Shown here piece after piece: positions 1-7,302 of a stretch of 64,000 nucleotides of DNA (the first letter of the stretch is position 1; each line of letters begins with the position of its first letter). The stretch comes from Prevotella sp. Lineage in GTDB: Bacteria; Bacteroidota; Bacteroidia; Bacteroidales; Bacteroidaceae. Position numbers and translations under genes: made by a program. The stretch is from NCBI GenBank assembly GCA_017471465.1, contig JAFUTI010000025.1:35994-99993 (forward strand), read 5' to 3'. The notes under the pieces are model-generated. The model ran no database searches and was not told the origin of the DNA. It worked only from the letters and a program-made list of their open reading frames with translations.

Positions 1-1922
1 CAAAGGGTTCATCTGTTACCTTCCCCTATACCGTGCCGAGTGGTTCTCCCCTGATTGGCCAAAAGGATGTCTATCTTTGGAAAGATGGTGCGAATTCTTT
101 TACGTCGTTCACCATCACCCGTCCCGGTGCTGACGACGTTGCCAACCCCGTCATCACTCAGAGCGGCAGCAGTGTGACCATCACCTGCAGCACCGACGGT
201 GCTACCATCTACTACACCACCGACGGTTCTGAGCCAACCTCTTCCAGCACGGCCTACAGTGATGCTATCACCATTGACAATCCTTGTACCGTGCGTGCCA
301 TCGCCATCAAGGGTGAGAATGCTTCCAGCCTGATGCTCAAGGACTGCTATGTGTCGCACGCCTCTGCAAAGGTCGTTCTCGGCTATAGCGGCGGCAGCGT
401 TTCTGGCGATGTCTGGACAAGTACTGACGGCAACTACATTCTTACTGATAATGTAGCAGACCGTGGAATAAACGCAGCTACTCTTGCTGCAACAAATGAT
501 GCTTTCAAGCTGAACCATACCGACACCTATACCCTTAAGATTAGCAACAACATCAAGGTAACAAAAATTGTCGTGGTTGGTAAGTCTTGGTTGAAGGGTA
601 GCGCAGGCAATGCCTCTACTCTTGCATTCGACGGCTTTACGCCAGCTTCCGGTTCTTTCTTCGACTTTGTTGACGAGACCTATGTAAATACCATTGAATT
701 CACGCCTGAATCTGAACTTGGCTATGGCGCGTCCATCATTATGCGTCCAAGCACCAACCAGTTGGGTGCATACATTGAGATTTACGGTGAAGAATACGCA
801 TCGTCCGTTACTACGTATGATACTCCCGTAACTTGGGACTTCACCTCTTGGAGTGATGCTACTATTACAGGAGTAACTGGCGACGGAACTAACTGGTATA
901 CTAATGAAAAGTCAGACAACAGTGGTGTTGATATGACAGGAAATATCGGTCGCACAAATATAGGTTCACTTAGCAACAACTCGCTATCCTACAGCGGCAC
1001 TAATATTGCTGAGACAGATGGTTTGAAGTTTTCTAGTGATGCTTATGGATTAGCTTTGCTCTTTAATTTACAAGAATTGTCGGGAATGTCTCCCGATGGT
1101 GGATATCACAGCGGTAAATACATTTGGTTGTATAATACAAATACAAAGATTAAGATAGAGAATGTTACCAAAGGCTCTATCATTGAAATTGGTTTAGAGC
1201 CGCACAAGAAAAATGATGCTCGTGGCTTAACATTGACCAATAGTACGCAGACGCAGGGTGACGCCAAGCCAAATGCTTATCAGGTATGCAAATGGACTGT
1301 TACTGCTGACGGCGACGTGACCATCACGCCCACCAAGGGTCTACACATTTATTATATTACTCTGACGAAGGCCAATGAGGCTGTTTCCATCACTCCCGCC
1401 AAGGCAACGACAACATACGTTACTACCAAGGCTCTCGACTTCTCGGCTGTTGAAGGTCTGAAGGCATACGCTGCTACAACAGCCTCTGCTTCTGCCGTCA
1501 CGCTGACAGAGGTAGGTGCTGTTCCTGCCGGCACTCCGCTGGTGCTCATCGGTACAGCTTCTACTGAGTACACTGTTCCCGTGGCTGCTTCCGCCTCCGC
1601 TCCTGCAGCGAACCTGCTCGTAGCTGGCGACGGCACGACTGAAATCGGCGGCGACAGCAAATATGACTACGTGCTGAGCAGCGGTGTGTTCCATCGTGCA
1701 AATGCTGGTACGGTGGCCGTCGGCAAGGCTTACCTGCATCTCGACAGCGCTCCTGCTGCTCGTGAACTGACCATCAGCTTCGGCGACGCTACCGTCATCA
1801 GCGCTATTGCCAAGAGCCAAGAGCCAAATGCTAACGGCTATTACAACCTCGCTGGTCAGCGCGTGGCTCAGCCCACGAAGGGCCTGTACATCAAGGACGG
1901 TAAGAAAGTGATTATAAAATAA
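1..1922 (+). CDS. Secreted protein with chitobiase-like domain and type IX-like C-terminal sorting motif (5' partial)
   Basis: The frame is open to the left window edge, so the true start lies outside; the GTG at 33 is internal. Near the visible N-terminus is a region of about 65 residues with 'TDGATIYYTTDGSEPT', typical of the chitobiase/beta-hexosaminidase C-terminal (CHB_HEX_C) fold often found in secreted Bacteroidota surface proteins. The middle is a beta-rich region without a recognised domain. A low-complexity Ala/Thr/Val stretch precedes the C-terminal 'YNLAGQRVAQPTKGLYI' block ending in GKKVIIK, which matches the short sorting domain (TIGR04183-like) of type IX-secreted proteins. The catalytic part, if any, is upstream of the window. 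The C-terminus is nearly identical to that of the C10 protease at 49251-52484, and both genes are followed by a similar small protein gene. A three-unit GCCAAGA array (1809-1829) encodes the linker just before the sorting motif. Surface location is inferred. Confidence 0.85.
   Translation, partial: KGSSVTFPYTVPSGSPLIGQKDVYLWKDGANSFTSFTITRPGADDVANPVITQSGSSVTITCSTDGATIYYTTDGSEPTSSSTAYSDAITIDNPCTVRAIAIKGENASSLMLKDCYVSHASAKVVLGYSGGSVSGDVWTSTDGNYILTDNVADRGINAATLAATNDAFKLNHTDTYTLKISNNIKVTKIVVVGKSWLKGSAGNASTLAFDGFTPASGSFFDFVDETYVNTIEFTPESELGYGASIIMRPSTNQLGAYIEIYGEEYASSVTTYDTPVTWDFTSWSDATITGVTGDGTNWYTNEKSDNSGVDMTGNIGRTNIGSLSNNSLSYSGTNIAETDGLKFSSDAYGLALLFNLQELSGMSPDGGYHSGKYIWLYNTNTKIKIENVTKGSIIEIGLEPHKKNDARGLTLTNSTQTQGDAKPNAYQVCKWTVTADGDVTITPTKGLHIYYITLTKANEAVSITPAKATTTYVTTKALDFSAVEGLKAYAATTASASAVTLTEVGAVPAGTPLVLIGTASTEYTVPVAASASAPAANLLVAGDGTTEIGGDSKYDYVLSSGVFHRANAGTVAVGKAYLHLDSAPAARELTISFGDATVISAIAKSQEPNANGYYNLAGQRVAQPTKGLYIKDGKKVIIK
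1809..1829 (+). repeat. Heptanucleotide array GCCAAGA x3, in frame
   Basis: Two exact GCCAAGA units and one GCCAAAT unit in tandem. They are translated as AKSQEPN-like linker just upstream of the sorting motif. The unit has no stop codon in any of the six frames. It belongs with the other 7-base arrays in this window. Confidence 0.6.
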
Positions 1923-1923
1923 A

Positions 1924-1986
1924 GACAACCCAGACAACAAGGACAACCTTATGACGGATAGTTGTTTAAGTTGTTCTAGTTGTCGT
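1924..1986. repeat. Intergenic inverted pair of 9-base arrays (GACAACnnn / nnnGTTGTC)
   Basis: The left arm (1924-1948) holds three GACAAC-containing 9-base units and the right arm (1959-1986) three GTTGTY-containing units in inverse orientation, so the transcript can fold into a hairpin. The pair fills the gap between the sorted-protein gene and the small protein gene. A closely similar pair occupies the etfB-etfA gap at 57516-57582. Confidence 0.6.
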
Positions 1987-2002
1987 TAAAAACAGAAAGA
2001 AG

Positions 2003-2158
2003 ATGAAAAAGATATATCAGAATCCAGAAATAACAATCGTCAACGTGCAGGTAGCACAGATGATTGCAGCGTCAGTTGACTTAAGCGAAGAAACTGTTAA
2101 TCCTTCTGCTGCCGAGAGCCGCTTCTTCGGCCTCGACGAGGAGTCACTGCTTTGGTAA
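2003..2158 (+). CDS. Small 51-residue protein of the MKKxYxxP type
   Basis: ATG at 2003, preceded by an AGAAAGAAG purine stretch, runs 51 codons to TAA at 2156-2158. The protein begins MKKIYQNP, has a short valine-rich stretch (residues 10-17), a small-residue patch 'MIAAS' at about 20-24, and an acidic C-terminus ending LLW. There is no signal peptide or membrane segment. A second protein with the same layout (MKKQYMTP, 'ILAGS', acidic tail with LW) is encoded at 49062-49235, again just downstream of a gene ending in the type IX-like sorting motif. From memory, short proteins starting MKK.Y..P are common in Prevotella but unnamed; I could not verify this. Function unknown; possible roles are a partner or export-related peptide for the upstream secreted protein. 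The repeated context is the reason to believe it is a real gene. Confidence 0.65.
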   Translation: MKKIYQNPEITIVNVQVAQMIAASVDLSEETVNPSAAESRFFGLDEESLLW

Positions 2159-2184
2159 GCCGCCGACAGGCACATCATGACAGC

Positions 2185-2227
2185 AATGTCGCCACCCCAC
2201 ACACAAGACGGGGTGGCGACATTCGTT
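2185..2227 (+). terminator. Intrinsic terminator hairpin
   Basis: Perfect 14-base inverted repeat, AATGTCGCCACCCC (2185-2198) and its complement (2210-2223), around an 11-base loop, followed by CGTTTTC. It closes the transcription unit containing the small protein. Confidence 0.85.
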
Positions 2228-2271
2228 TTCACACCGTCATGCGGCGAAGAACCACTTTTTCAAGACTATTA

Positions 2272-2303
2272 TTTGCTTGTTTCAACAGAAAAGCGTATCT
2301 TTG
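2272..2303 (+). promoter_or_regulatory. Bacteroidota-type promoter
   Basis: TTTG at 2272-2275 and TATCTTTG at 2296-2303 with a 20-base spacer match the Bacteroidota -33/-7 consensus. Transcription would start near 2310, which makes the ATG at 2337 (not the upstream in-frame ATG at 2277) the start of the next gene. Confidence 0.7.
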
Positions 2304-2336
2304 CACGCAAATGTGCACAAACAACTATTTGAAACT

Positions 2337-2759
2337 ATGCTGACCCCATATAAGATAAGTGCCTATAGCGAGGAATACAAGCCTAAGTGGGCTTGCGAGA
2401 TGCCGGATGGTTGTCCGCCTGAGGATATTTTGATTCCTAGTGAACATCCTTTCTTCCGTCTCGCTAAACAAGCAGGTACTTATACGGTAGATGATTTTAA
2501 GTCTTATGCCGAAGCCGACCCTCAGAGGAATTGGGGAGAAAAACTTCCATTAGCTGTTGGACTGTCACTCATCGACAACGAAGTTAAGGCTCGCAAGAAC
2601 TTAAAATTACCTATGTTTCGCCAATTCAATGGTATTATCGCAATAACATTGAATCCCACTGATGGTGTAGTGAAACAGACGGGTGTACACCTTTCCCATT
2701 TCACATGGTGGAGAACAGAATCTTTCAAAATGTCAAACCTAACAATGCTGCAATTATGA
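2337..2759 (+). CDS. Unknown 140-residue protein, first gene of a two-gene cassette
   Basis: I do not recognise this family. The product is 140 residues, soluble, without signal peptide or membrane segment. It has a proline-rich N-terminal third ('CPPEDILIPSEHPFF'), then a mixed alpha/beta region, and ends 'HFTWWRTESFKM'. The start at 2337 is chosen because the promoter at 2272-2303 excludes the longer form. Its stop codon overlaps the ATG of the next gene (ATGA, 2756-2759), so the two are translationally coupled and probably act together. The cassette has its own promoter and follows a strong terminator, which suits a stand-alone module; base composition looks more AT-rich than that of the flanking genes. 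Confidence 0.6.
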   Translation: MLTPYKISAYSEEYKPKWACEMPDGCPPEDILIPSEHPFFRLAKQAGTYTVDDFKSYAEADPQRNWGEKLPLAVGLSLIDNEVKARKNLKLPMFRQFNGIIAITLNPTDGVVKQTGVHLSHFTWWRTESFKMSNLTMLQL

Positions 2760-3247
2760 GACCGCTTACATTAATCAATACACTAGAATATTACGATGTG
2801 CCACAGATTCTGGTGGCAGCCGATGCAACAGGAACGAACTACCTCTGTACTCTGTATGAGAATAATGCAGAGGACGGCTATCTTTATTTGGGCGTGCAGA
2901 TTTCCGAACCTCGTCTGATGGCATTTGTAGGTGGTCAACTTGACCTTCGTGAAGCATATATTCATCCTGAAGTTGAGAATGCCCTTTATATAGTCACTGC
3001 CAAACAGGAGGTTTTGACAGCAACATCAATATTGCAGTCGCAAGACCTTACTGAGAATATGCTGCCAGAGCCAGGTTATTACTACGACGCATCCGATTTG
3101 GCTGATGAGGCTGACCTTCAGACAGACACCTATCAATTGGAAGTTCCAGCCCAAGACCGTGTCACTTTTTCCACCTTAATAGGTAGGATGGGATGGCGTG
3201 CAATGTCATTACATAATGTGTTGAAAGGGAAAGCTGCCATTTTTTAA
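2756..3247 (+). CDS. DUF6575-like protein
   Basis: The start at 2756 is set by the ATGA overlap with the upstream stop; an earlier in-frame ATG at 2705 lies inside the upstream gene and is less likely. The 163-residue product has an N-terminal 'NTLEYYDVPQILVAADA' stretch followed by 'YLYLGVQISEPRLMAF', 'LDLREAYIHPE' and a beta-strand pattern. This resembles DUF6575 proteins, which are small soluble proteins of unknown role often found in variable or defence-rich regions. The C-terminal 60 residues are acidic and then basic. A regulatory, toxin-antitoxin or phage-defence role is possible but nothing in the sequence shows a catalytic site. Family assignment is from memory of the motif pattern. 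Confidence 0.6.
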   Translation: MRPLTLINTLEYYDVPQILVAADATGTNYLCTLYENNAEDGYLYLGVQISEPRLMAFVGGQLDLREAYIHPEVENALYIVTAKQEVLTATSILQSQDLTENMLPEPGYYYDASDLADEADLQTDTYQLEVPAQDRVTFSTLIGRMGWRAMSLHNVLKGKAAIF

Positions 3248-3287
3248 GGCCTTAACCCTATATTCTGTGTAATTTTTAATTAGATTT

Positions 3288-3980
3288 TTAACTTTCGCAA
3301 GCTCTGGTCGCTTGCAAGGCAAGAACGACGGTGACGAGGCCGTCGGCGACGCGGAAGCGGACATCGCGGCCAGCGAAGGGCATGCCGTAGAGACGCTCGG
3401 GGTCGTCGTGGTAACGGGGACGAGGGTCCTGGGCGAGCACCTCGCGCAACGTCTGTAGCTCGGCATCAGTGAAAAGAGCGGCGACATCGGCGGGGATGAC
3501 GACCTGAAGCGGCTGCCACCCGTGGCTGTCGACGAAACCGCTGCAAGCCTCGGGATGGGCGTCGGCATAGGCGACATAAGGCTTGACATCGTAGATGGGC
3601 GTGCCGTCCATCAGGTCGGCGCCGAGGACATGGATGACGGGCGCCTCGGCCCCTGTCAGTTCCACCTTCTCTATACGAACGCACGAGAGGCCAAGCCGGT
3701 TGGGACGGAAAGGCGAGCGCGAAGCGAAGACCCCTACCCGCTCGTTGCCGCCGAGACGGGGCGGCCGGACGGTGAGTCCCTGCCCTTCGTCGTTGGCGGA
3801 GAACTCCCAGATGAGCCAGAGGTAGTCGAAGGCGTCGAGACCGCGGACGGCTTCGGCGTGGCGGTACTGCGGCGTGAAGACGATGCGGCCGGGCAACGCC
3901 GGCGCAAGCCCACTCTGGCGGGGGATGCCAAACTTCGACGTCAGCGGCGAACGGAAAAAGGCTATCGGCTCGATATTCAT
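3288..3980 (-). CDS. trmO: tRNA (N6-threonylcarbamoyladenosine(37)-N6)-methyltransferase TrmO
   Basis: The 230-residue product matches the TsaA/TrmO family, which uses S-adenosylmethionine to methylate t6A at position 37 of tRNAs reading ACY codons. Visible family features are 'FRSPLTSKFGIPRQSGL' near the N-terminus, 'GLDAFDYLWLIWEF', 'VGVFASRSPFRPNRLGLS' (the strongly conserved R-P-N-x-L-G block) and 'DLMDGTPIYDVKPY'. The start is placed at 3980 (MNIEPIAFF), because a promoter at 3986-4017 lies between it and the longer in-frame ATG at 4043. The length fits the bacterial family, including the C-terminal substrate-binding part. It converges with the DUF6575-like gene and is divergent from the sensor kinase gene. 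Confidence 0.9.
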   Translation of the reverse strand: MNIEPIAFFRSPLTSKFGIPRQSGLAPALPGRIVFTPQYRHAEAVRGLDAFDYLWLIWEFSANDEGQGLTVRPPRLGGNERVGVFASRSPFRPNRLGLSCVRIEKVELTGAEAPVIHVLGADLMDGTPIYDVKPYVAYADAHPEACSGFVDSHGWQPLQVVIPADVAALFTDAELQTLREVLAQDPRPRYHDDPERLYGMPFAGRDVRFRVADGLVTVVLALQATRACES

Positions 3981-3985
3981 CGCTG

Positions 3986-4017
3986 CAAAAATAGTAAAAA
4001 AATTTGGATAATACAAA
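3986..4017 (-). promoter_or_regulatory. Promoter for trmO, overlapping the kinase promoter
   Basis: On the minus strand the -7 box TATTTTTG lies at 3993-3986 and TTTG at 4017-4014, with a 20-base spacer. It interlocks with the plus-strand promoter at 4003-4034. Confidence 0.65.
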
Positions 4018-4034
4018 ATTATTACGTATTTTTG
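4003..4034 (+). promoter_or_regulatory. Promoter for the sensor kinase gene
   Basis: TTTG at 4003-4006 and TATTTTTG at 4027-4034 with a 20-base spacer. The element shares 15 bases with the opposite-strand trmO promoter, so both cannot be occupied at once. Confidence 0.7.
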
Positions 4035-4066
4035 CAGCACCATACCTGTAACATAGATTCTACTTC

Positions 4067-5812
4067 ATGAAACGACTATTCCTTATTCTGACGTTATTAG
4101 CAGGCTATATCACCATAAACGCTGCCGACGACTACAAACAGTCGAAGGAATACCTGACACTGCGCGACTCCATGCACCACGCCTTCAACAGCGGCGACAG
4201 TGCCCGTTTCTTCCCCGCCCTGAAGAACCTGCAGGACTACCTGCTGGCACAGGGCGACCTGCATGCCTACTATACGCAGCGATGCAACGAGATTGTGTTC
4301 CAGATGAACCGCCAGCGCATCTTCGAGGCCTATAAGCTGGCACGCGAACTGACGAAGGAACTGTCAGAGAAGAAGCTCGACAAGGAGATGTACATGGCCT
4401 ACAACATGCTGGGACACCTGAACCGCTACTGCGGCAACAGGGAGACGGCGAAGGAGAACTTCCGCAAGGTCATCGGCATGATGGAAGAGGCAGGCTACTA
4501 CGAGAGTATGCCGCCCATCTACATGAACATCGTCAACGTGTCGCTGAACGACAACCCCGAGGAGGCCTCCGAGATGCTCGACAAAGCGAAGGAGATAGCC
4601 GAGAAATACGCACCGGAGCGCGTGTTCGACATCGAGACGCGTAAGACGCTGAGCTACTTCAACCGCGGCGACATACCACAGTTCCTGGAGGGCTACAAGA
4701 AATACCGCGAGGGCGTGGCCCAGGGCAAGAGCAGCGTCCACGGCCGTTCGATGGACGTCTACTACCAGGCCTGCATGGGCAATACCGACAAGGCGGTGGC
4801 AATGGCCCGCGAGGCCCTCGGCGAGGATGCCCACGAGGCGGTGACACTCATCTACGAACGGGCGGGCCGCTGGCGTGAGGCCTACGCGTCGCTGAAGAAG
4901 GAGGCCACGGCCAACGACTCCATCAACAACGTCATCCTGAGCAACTCCATGCAGGGCTTCGGCGACGAGTTGCGCGTCTACGACGTCGAGCGGAAGGCCA
5001 CCCACCAGCGGGCCGTCACGATGGCGGTCATCATCGTCCTGCTGCTGCTGCTCATCGTCGCCTTCATCTACATCACCCTCATCCGCCAGCGCCATATCAA
5101 ACAGCTGAAGCGGGCCTACGAGCACGCTATGGAGTCGGACCGCATGAAGGACGCCTTCATCCGCAACATGAGCCATGAGGTGCGCACGCCGCTGAACGTC
5201 ATCGCCGGCTTCGCCCAGGTGCTGGCCGACCCCGACCTGAGTCCTGACGCCGAGAAGCGCAAGGAGATGGCAGAGATCATCCAGAGGAACAACTACCTGA
5301 TAACGAGTCATATAGACGAGATGATAGAGCTGGCTTTCAGCGAGTCGACGGGCGACATCGCCATGAACGACAAGGTGAGCATCAACACACTGCTGCAGCG
5401 ACTGAAGAGTGAGAAGGAGAAATATGCTGCCGAGGGCGTCAGCATGGTGGTCAGCACGACACTGGGCGACGACTACACCATCACCACCAACCGCGACATG
5501 CTGCGCCGCACACTGACGAACCTGGTAGACAACGCACTGAAATACACAGAGAAGGGCACCATCACCCTGGGCGCCACCACCAGCGACGGCCGGCTGACGC
5601 TGACCGTCGAGGACACGGGCTGCGGCATACCGCCGGCAGAGGCCGAACATATCTTTGAGCGCTTCGTCAAGCTCGACACGTTCAAAGAGGGACTCGGACT
5701 GGGACTGCCCCTCTGCCGCATCATCGTCACACGTCTGGGCGGCACCATCAGTCTGGACACGACCTACCGGCGAGGAGCACGGTTCGTCATCACGCTGAAC
5801 GCAGCACTTTGA
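4067..5812 (+). CDS. Membrane sensor histidine kinase with periplasmic TPR-like region
   Basis: The 581-residue product has a signal peptide (about 1-19), an alpha-helical periplasmic region resembling TPR repeats (about 40-300), one membrane helix (about 316-338, LLLLL-rich), then the kinase core. The H-box 'NMSHEVRTPLN' places the phosphorylated His at 370. The N-box 'TLTNLVDNALKY', the G1 box 'VEDTGCGIP' and the G2 box 'GLGLGLPLC' are all present, so the enzyme should autophosphorylate. No receiver domain and no response regulator gene lies nearby, so it is an orphan kinase whose partner is elsewhere. Such TPR-kinases are common in Bacteroidota; the signal sensed is not visible here. Transcribed from the promoter at 4003-4034. 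Confidence 0.9.
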   Translation: MKRLFLILTLLAGYITINAADDYKQSKEYLTLRDSMHHAFNSGDSARFFPALKNLQDYLLAQGDLHAYYTQRCNEIVFQMNRQRIFEAYKLARELTKELSEKKLDKEMYMAYNMLGHLNRYCGNRETAKENFRKVIGMMEEAGYYESMPPIYMNIVNVSLNDNPEEASEMLDKAKEIAEKYAPERVFDIETRKTLSYFNRGDIPQFLEGYKKYREGVAQGKSSVHGRSMDVYYQACMGNTDKAVAMAREALGEDAHEAVTLIYERAGRWREAYASLKKEATANDSINNVILSNSMQGFGDELRVYDVERKATHQRAVTMAVIIVLLLLLIVAFIYITLIRQRHIKQLKRAYEHAMESDRMKDAFIRNMSHEVRTPLNVIAGFAQVLADPDLSPDAEKRKEMAEIIQRNNYLITSHIDEMIELAFSESTGDIAMNDKVSINTLLQRLKSEKEKYAAEGVSMVVSTTLGDDYTITTNRDMLRRTLTNLVDNALKYTEKGTITLGATTSDGRLTLTVEDTGCGIPPAEAEHIFERFVKLDTFKEGLGLGLPLCRIIVTRLGGTISLDTTYRRGARFVITLNAAL

Positions 5813-5823
5813 GATATTTTATT

Positions 5824-5846
5824 CGAGGTACGAAGTGCGAGGTACC
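5824..5846. repeat. CGAGGTN heptamer array, intergenic
   Basis: Three degenerate units (CGAGGTA, CGAAGTG, CGAGGTA) in the short convergent gap between the kinase and 5'-nucleotidase genes. This is the same 7-base unit that invades alaS, dnaG and queE. The ends GGTAC and GTACC can pair, which might help terminate both converging transcripts. Confidence 0.6.
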
Positions 5847-5852
5847 AACAAC

Positions 5853-7271
5853 TTAACGGACGGTCAGCCGGCGCACACCGCGATAGCTGACCGTCTGCTG
5901 TTTCTCCAGATAACGGATAATCAGGTCGTGCGTCAGGTCGTCGTAGGTGCGGCTCTCAACACCGTCCTGCTTGTTGGTAGAAGCCACGTAGCTGTTGGTC
6001 ACCACACGATACTTCTGCTTCATCTTCAGCGGACGGCCGTCGGCCGTCAGCAGACGGACACTGCCCACAAGGGTGGAGTCGGCAGCGTCGGGCGTCAGCT
6101 CGCAGCGCACACCGCTGACAAAGGGGAAGCTGCGCAGGCGATGCTGACTGCAGCTGACCATCAGGTCGGCAAGCTGCCGACCGGTGAGCGTCAGCACCAC
6201 CGTCTTGTTGTCGAAGGGATCGAGGCGCAGCACGTCGAGCACGGTGATGTCGCCGGCAGGCAGCTGACCCAGGCGCACGCCGCCCGGGTTGGTCAGGGCG
6301 ATGTCGGCCTCGAAGGCGTCGCGATAGGCATCGCAGATCATGCTGCCCAGCTCCTCCTTCACACCGAAGGGGGTCTCGGCACGGCCGACGACGCGGCTGA
6401 ACCGCGGACTCTCGCCAAAGGACGCCACGACGGAGGCCACCACACTATTTTTTCGCGGGTAGTCCCTGACGTCGAGATACTCCACACGCTTGTCGGTGAC
6501 ACGTCCGCTGTCGACGCCAAGGGTGACGTAGGCGGCACGGTTCAGGTAGCCGTTCGTCTGGGTGATGAGCACACCGTTATGCAGTGACTCGTCGGCCGAC
6601 AGCTGCTTGTGGGTGTGGCCGCCGAGGATGACGTCGAACCACGGAAACTGGTCGGCCGTCTCGACATCGGTGAAATAGCCGAGATGCGACAGCAGGATGA
6701 CGACGTCGCACTGGCGGCGCATCCACTCATACTGTCCCAACACCGTCGAGGCCTGCACGAAACGGATGCCGTGGAGGTTGTCGGGATGACTGCTGGGGAT
6801 GCCGCTGGCTCCCACCTGGATGGCACCGACGACACCGACGCGGATGCCACCGACATCGAATGTCTGGCAGGGGGCCGTCGTGATGCCCACCGTGTCGTCG
6901 ACCAGGATGTTGGCACAGAGATAGCGGAAACCGCTGAGGCCGACGAGACGCGGCAGCGAACCGCTGTCGAACTCGTGGTTGCCGAGGGCGGAGGCATTGA
7001 AGCCCACCAGATTCATCAGCGACACCATCGGGTACGCCGGTATCTCGTACTGGTCGTTAAGGGGGTTGCCCGTTCGGTTGTCGCCGGCGGAAAAGACGAG
7101 CAGGCCCGGGTCGACACTGCGCAGGCTGTCGACGAGCGCCGCCAGCTGGGGGAAGCGCTCGATGGAGGCGTGCATGTCGTTAGTGGCCAGAATGTGAATC
7201 TCACGCCGTTCGCCGTAGGTGGCGACGGTCAGCAGCAGGACTGCCATCAGCAGCATTGTTTTCTTTATCAT
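5853..7271 (-). CDS. Periplasmic 5'-nucleotidase/metallophosphatase, UshA-like
   Basis: The 472-residue product carries a signal peptide (about 1-20) and the two-domain layout of the 5'-nucleotidase family, which removes phosphate from nucleotides outside the cytoplasm. Metal-binding motifs of the N-terminal metallophosphoesterase domain are 'TNDMHAS', 'SAGDNRTG', 'LGNHEFD', 'LLSHLGY' and 'LGGHTH'. The C-terminal substrate domain shows 'NPGGVRLGQLPAGDIT' and 'PFDNKTVVLTLTGRQL'. It is somewhat shorter than E. coli UshA. It is the last gene of the minus-strand operon starting at 10583; the 28-base gap upstream is filled by three tandem GGAGTTTA units that also provide Shine-Dalgarno-like sequence. 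Confidence 0.9.
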   Translation of the reverse strand: MIKKTMLLMAVLLLTVATYGERREIHILATNDMHASIERFPQLAALVDSLRSVDPGLLVFSAGDNRTGNPLNDQYEIPAYPMVSLMNLVGFNASALGNHEFDSGSLPRLVGLSGFRYLCANILVDDTVGITTAPCQTFDVGGIRVGVVGAIQVGASGIPSSHPDNLHGIRFVQASTVLGQYEWMRRQCDVVILLSHLGYFTDVETADQFPWFDVILGGHTHKQLSADESLHNGVLITQTNGYLNRAAYVTLGVDSGRVTDKRVEYLDVRDYPRKNSVVASVVASFGESPRFSRVVGRAETPFGVKEELGSMICDAYRDAFEADIALTNPGGVRLGQLPAGDITVLDVLRLDPFDNKTVVLTLTGRQLADLMVSCSQHRLRSFPFVSGVRCELTPDAADSTLVGSVRLLTADGRPLKMKQKYRVVTNSYVASTNKQDGVESRTYDDLTHDLIIRYLEKQQTVSYRGVRRLTVR

Positions 7272-7275
7272 ATAT

Positions 7276-7302
7276 CTAAACTCCTAAACTCCTAAACTCC
7301 TA
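7276..7302 (-). repeat. 8-base tandem array GGAGTTTA x3 upstream of the 5'-nucleotidase start
   Basis: Read on the minus strand, three GGAGTTTA units in tandem end a few bases before the ATG at 7271, and the first overlaps the stop codon of the upstream hydrolase gene. Each unit contains GGAG, a Shine-Dalgarno core. Related arrays precede the genes at 19815 and 55737. Confidence 0.65.

Noticed and set aside
2337-3247. Possible frameshifted single gene
   Set aside because: The second frame starts with an ATG that overlaps the first stop as ATGA, a normal operon junction, and the second product has its own complete N-terminal family block.
4364-5650. 428-residue minus-strand frame within the sensor kinase gene
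   Set aside because: Complement of the kinase; the plus-strand frame has all kinase boxes.
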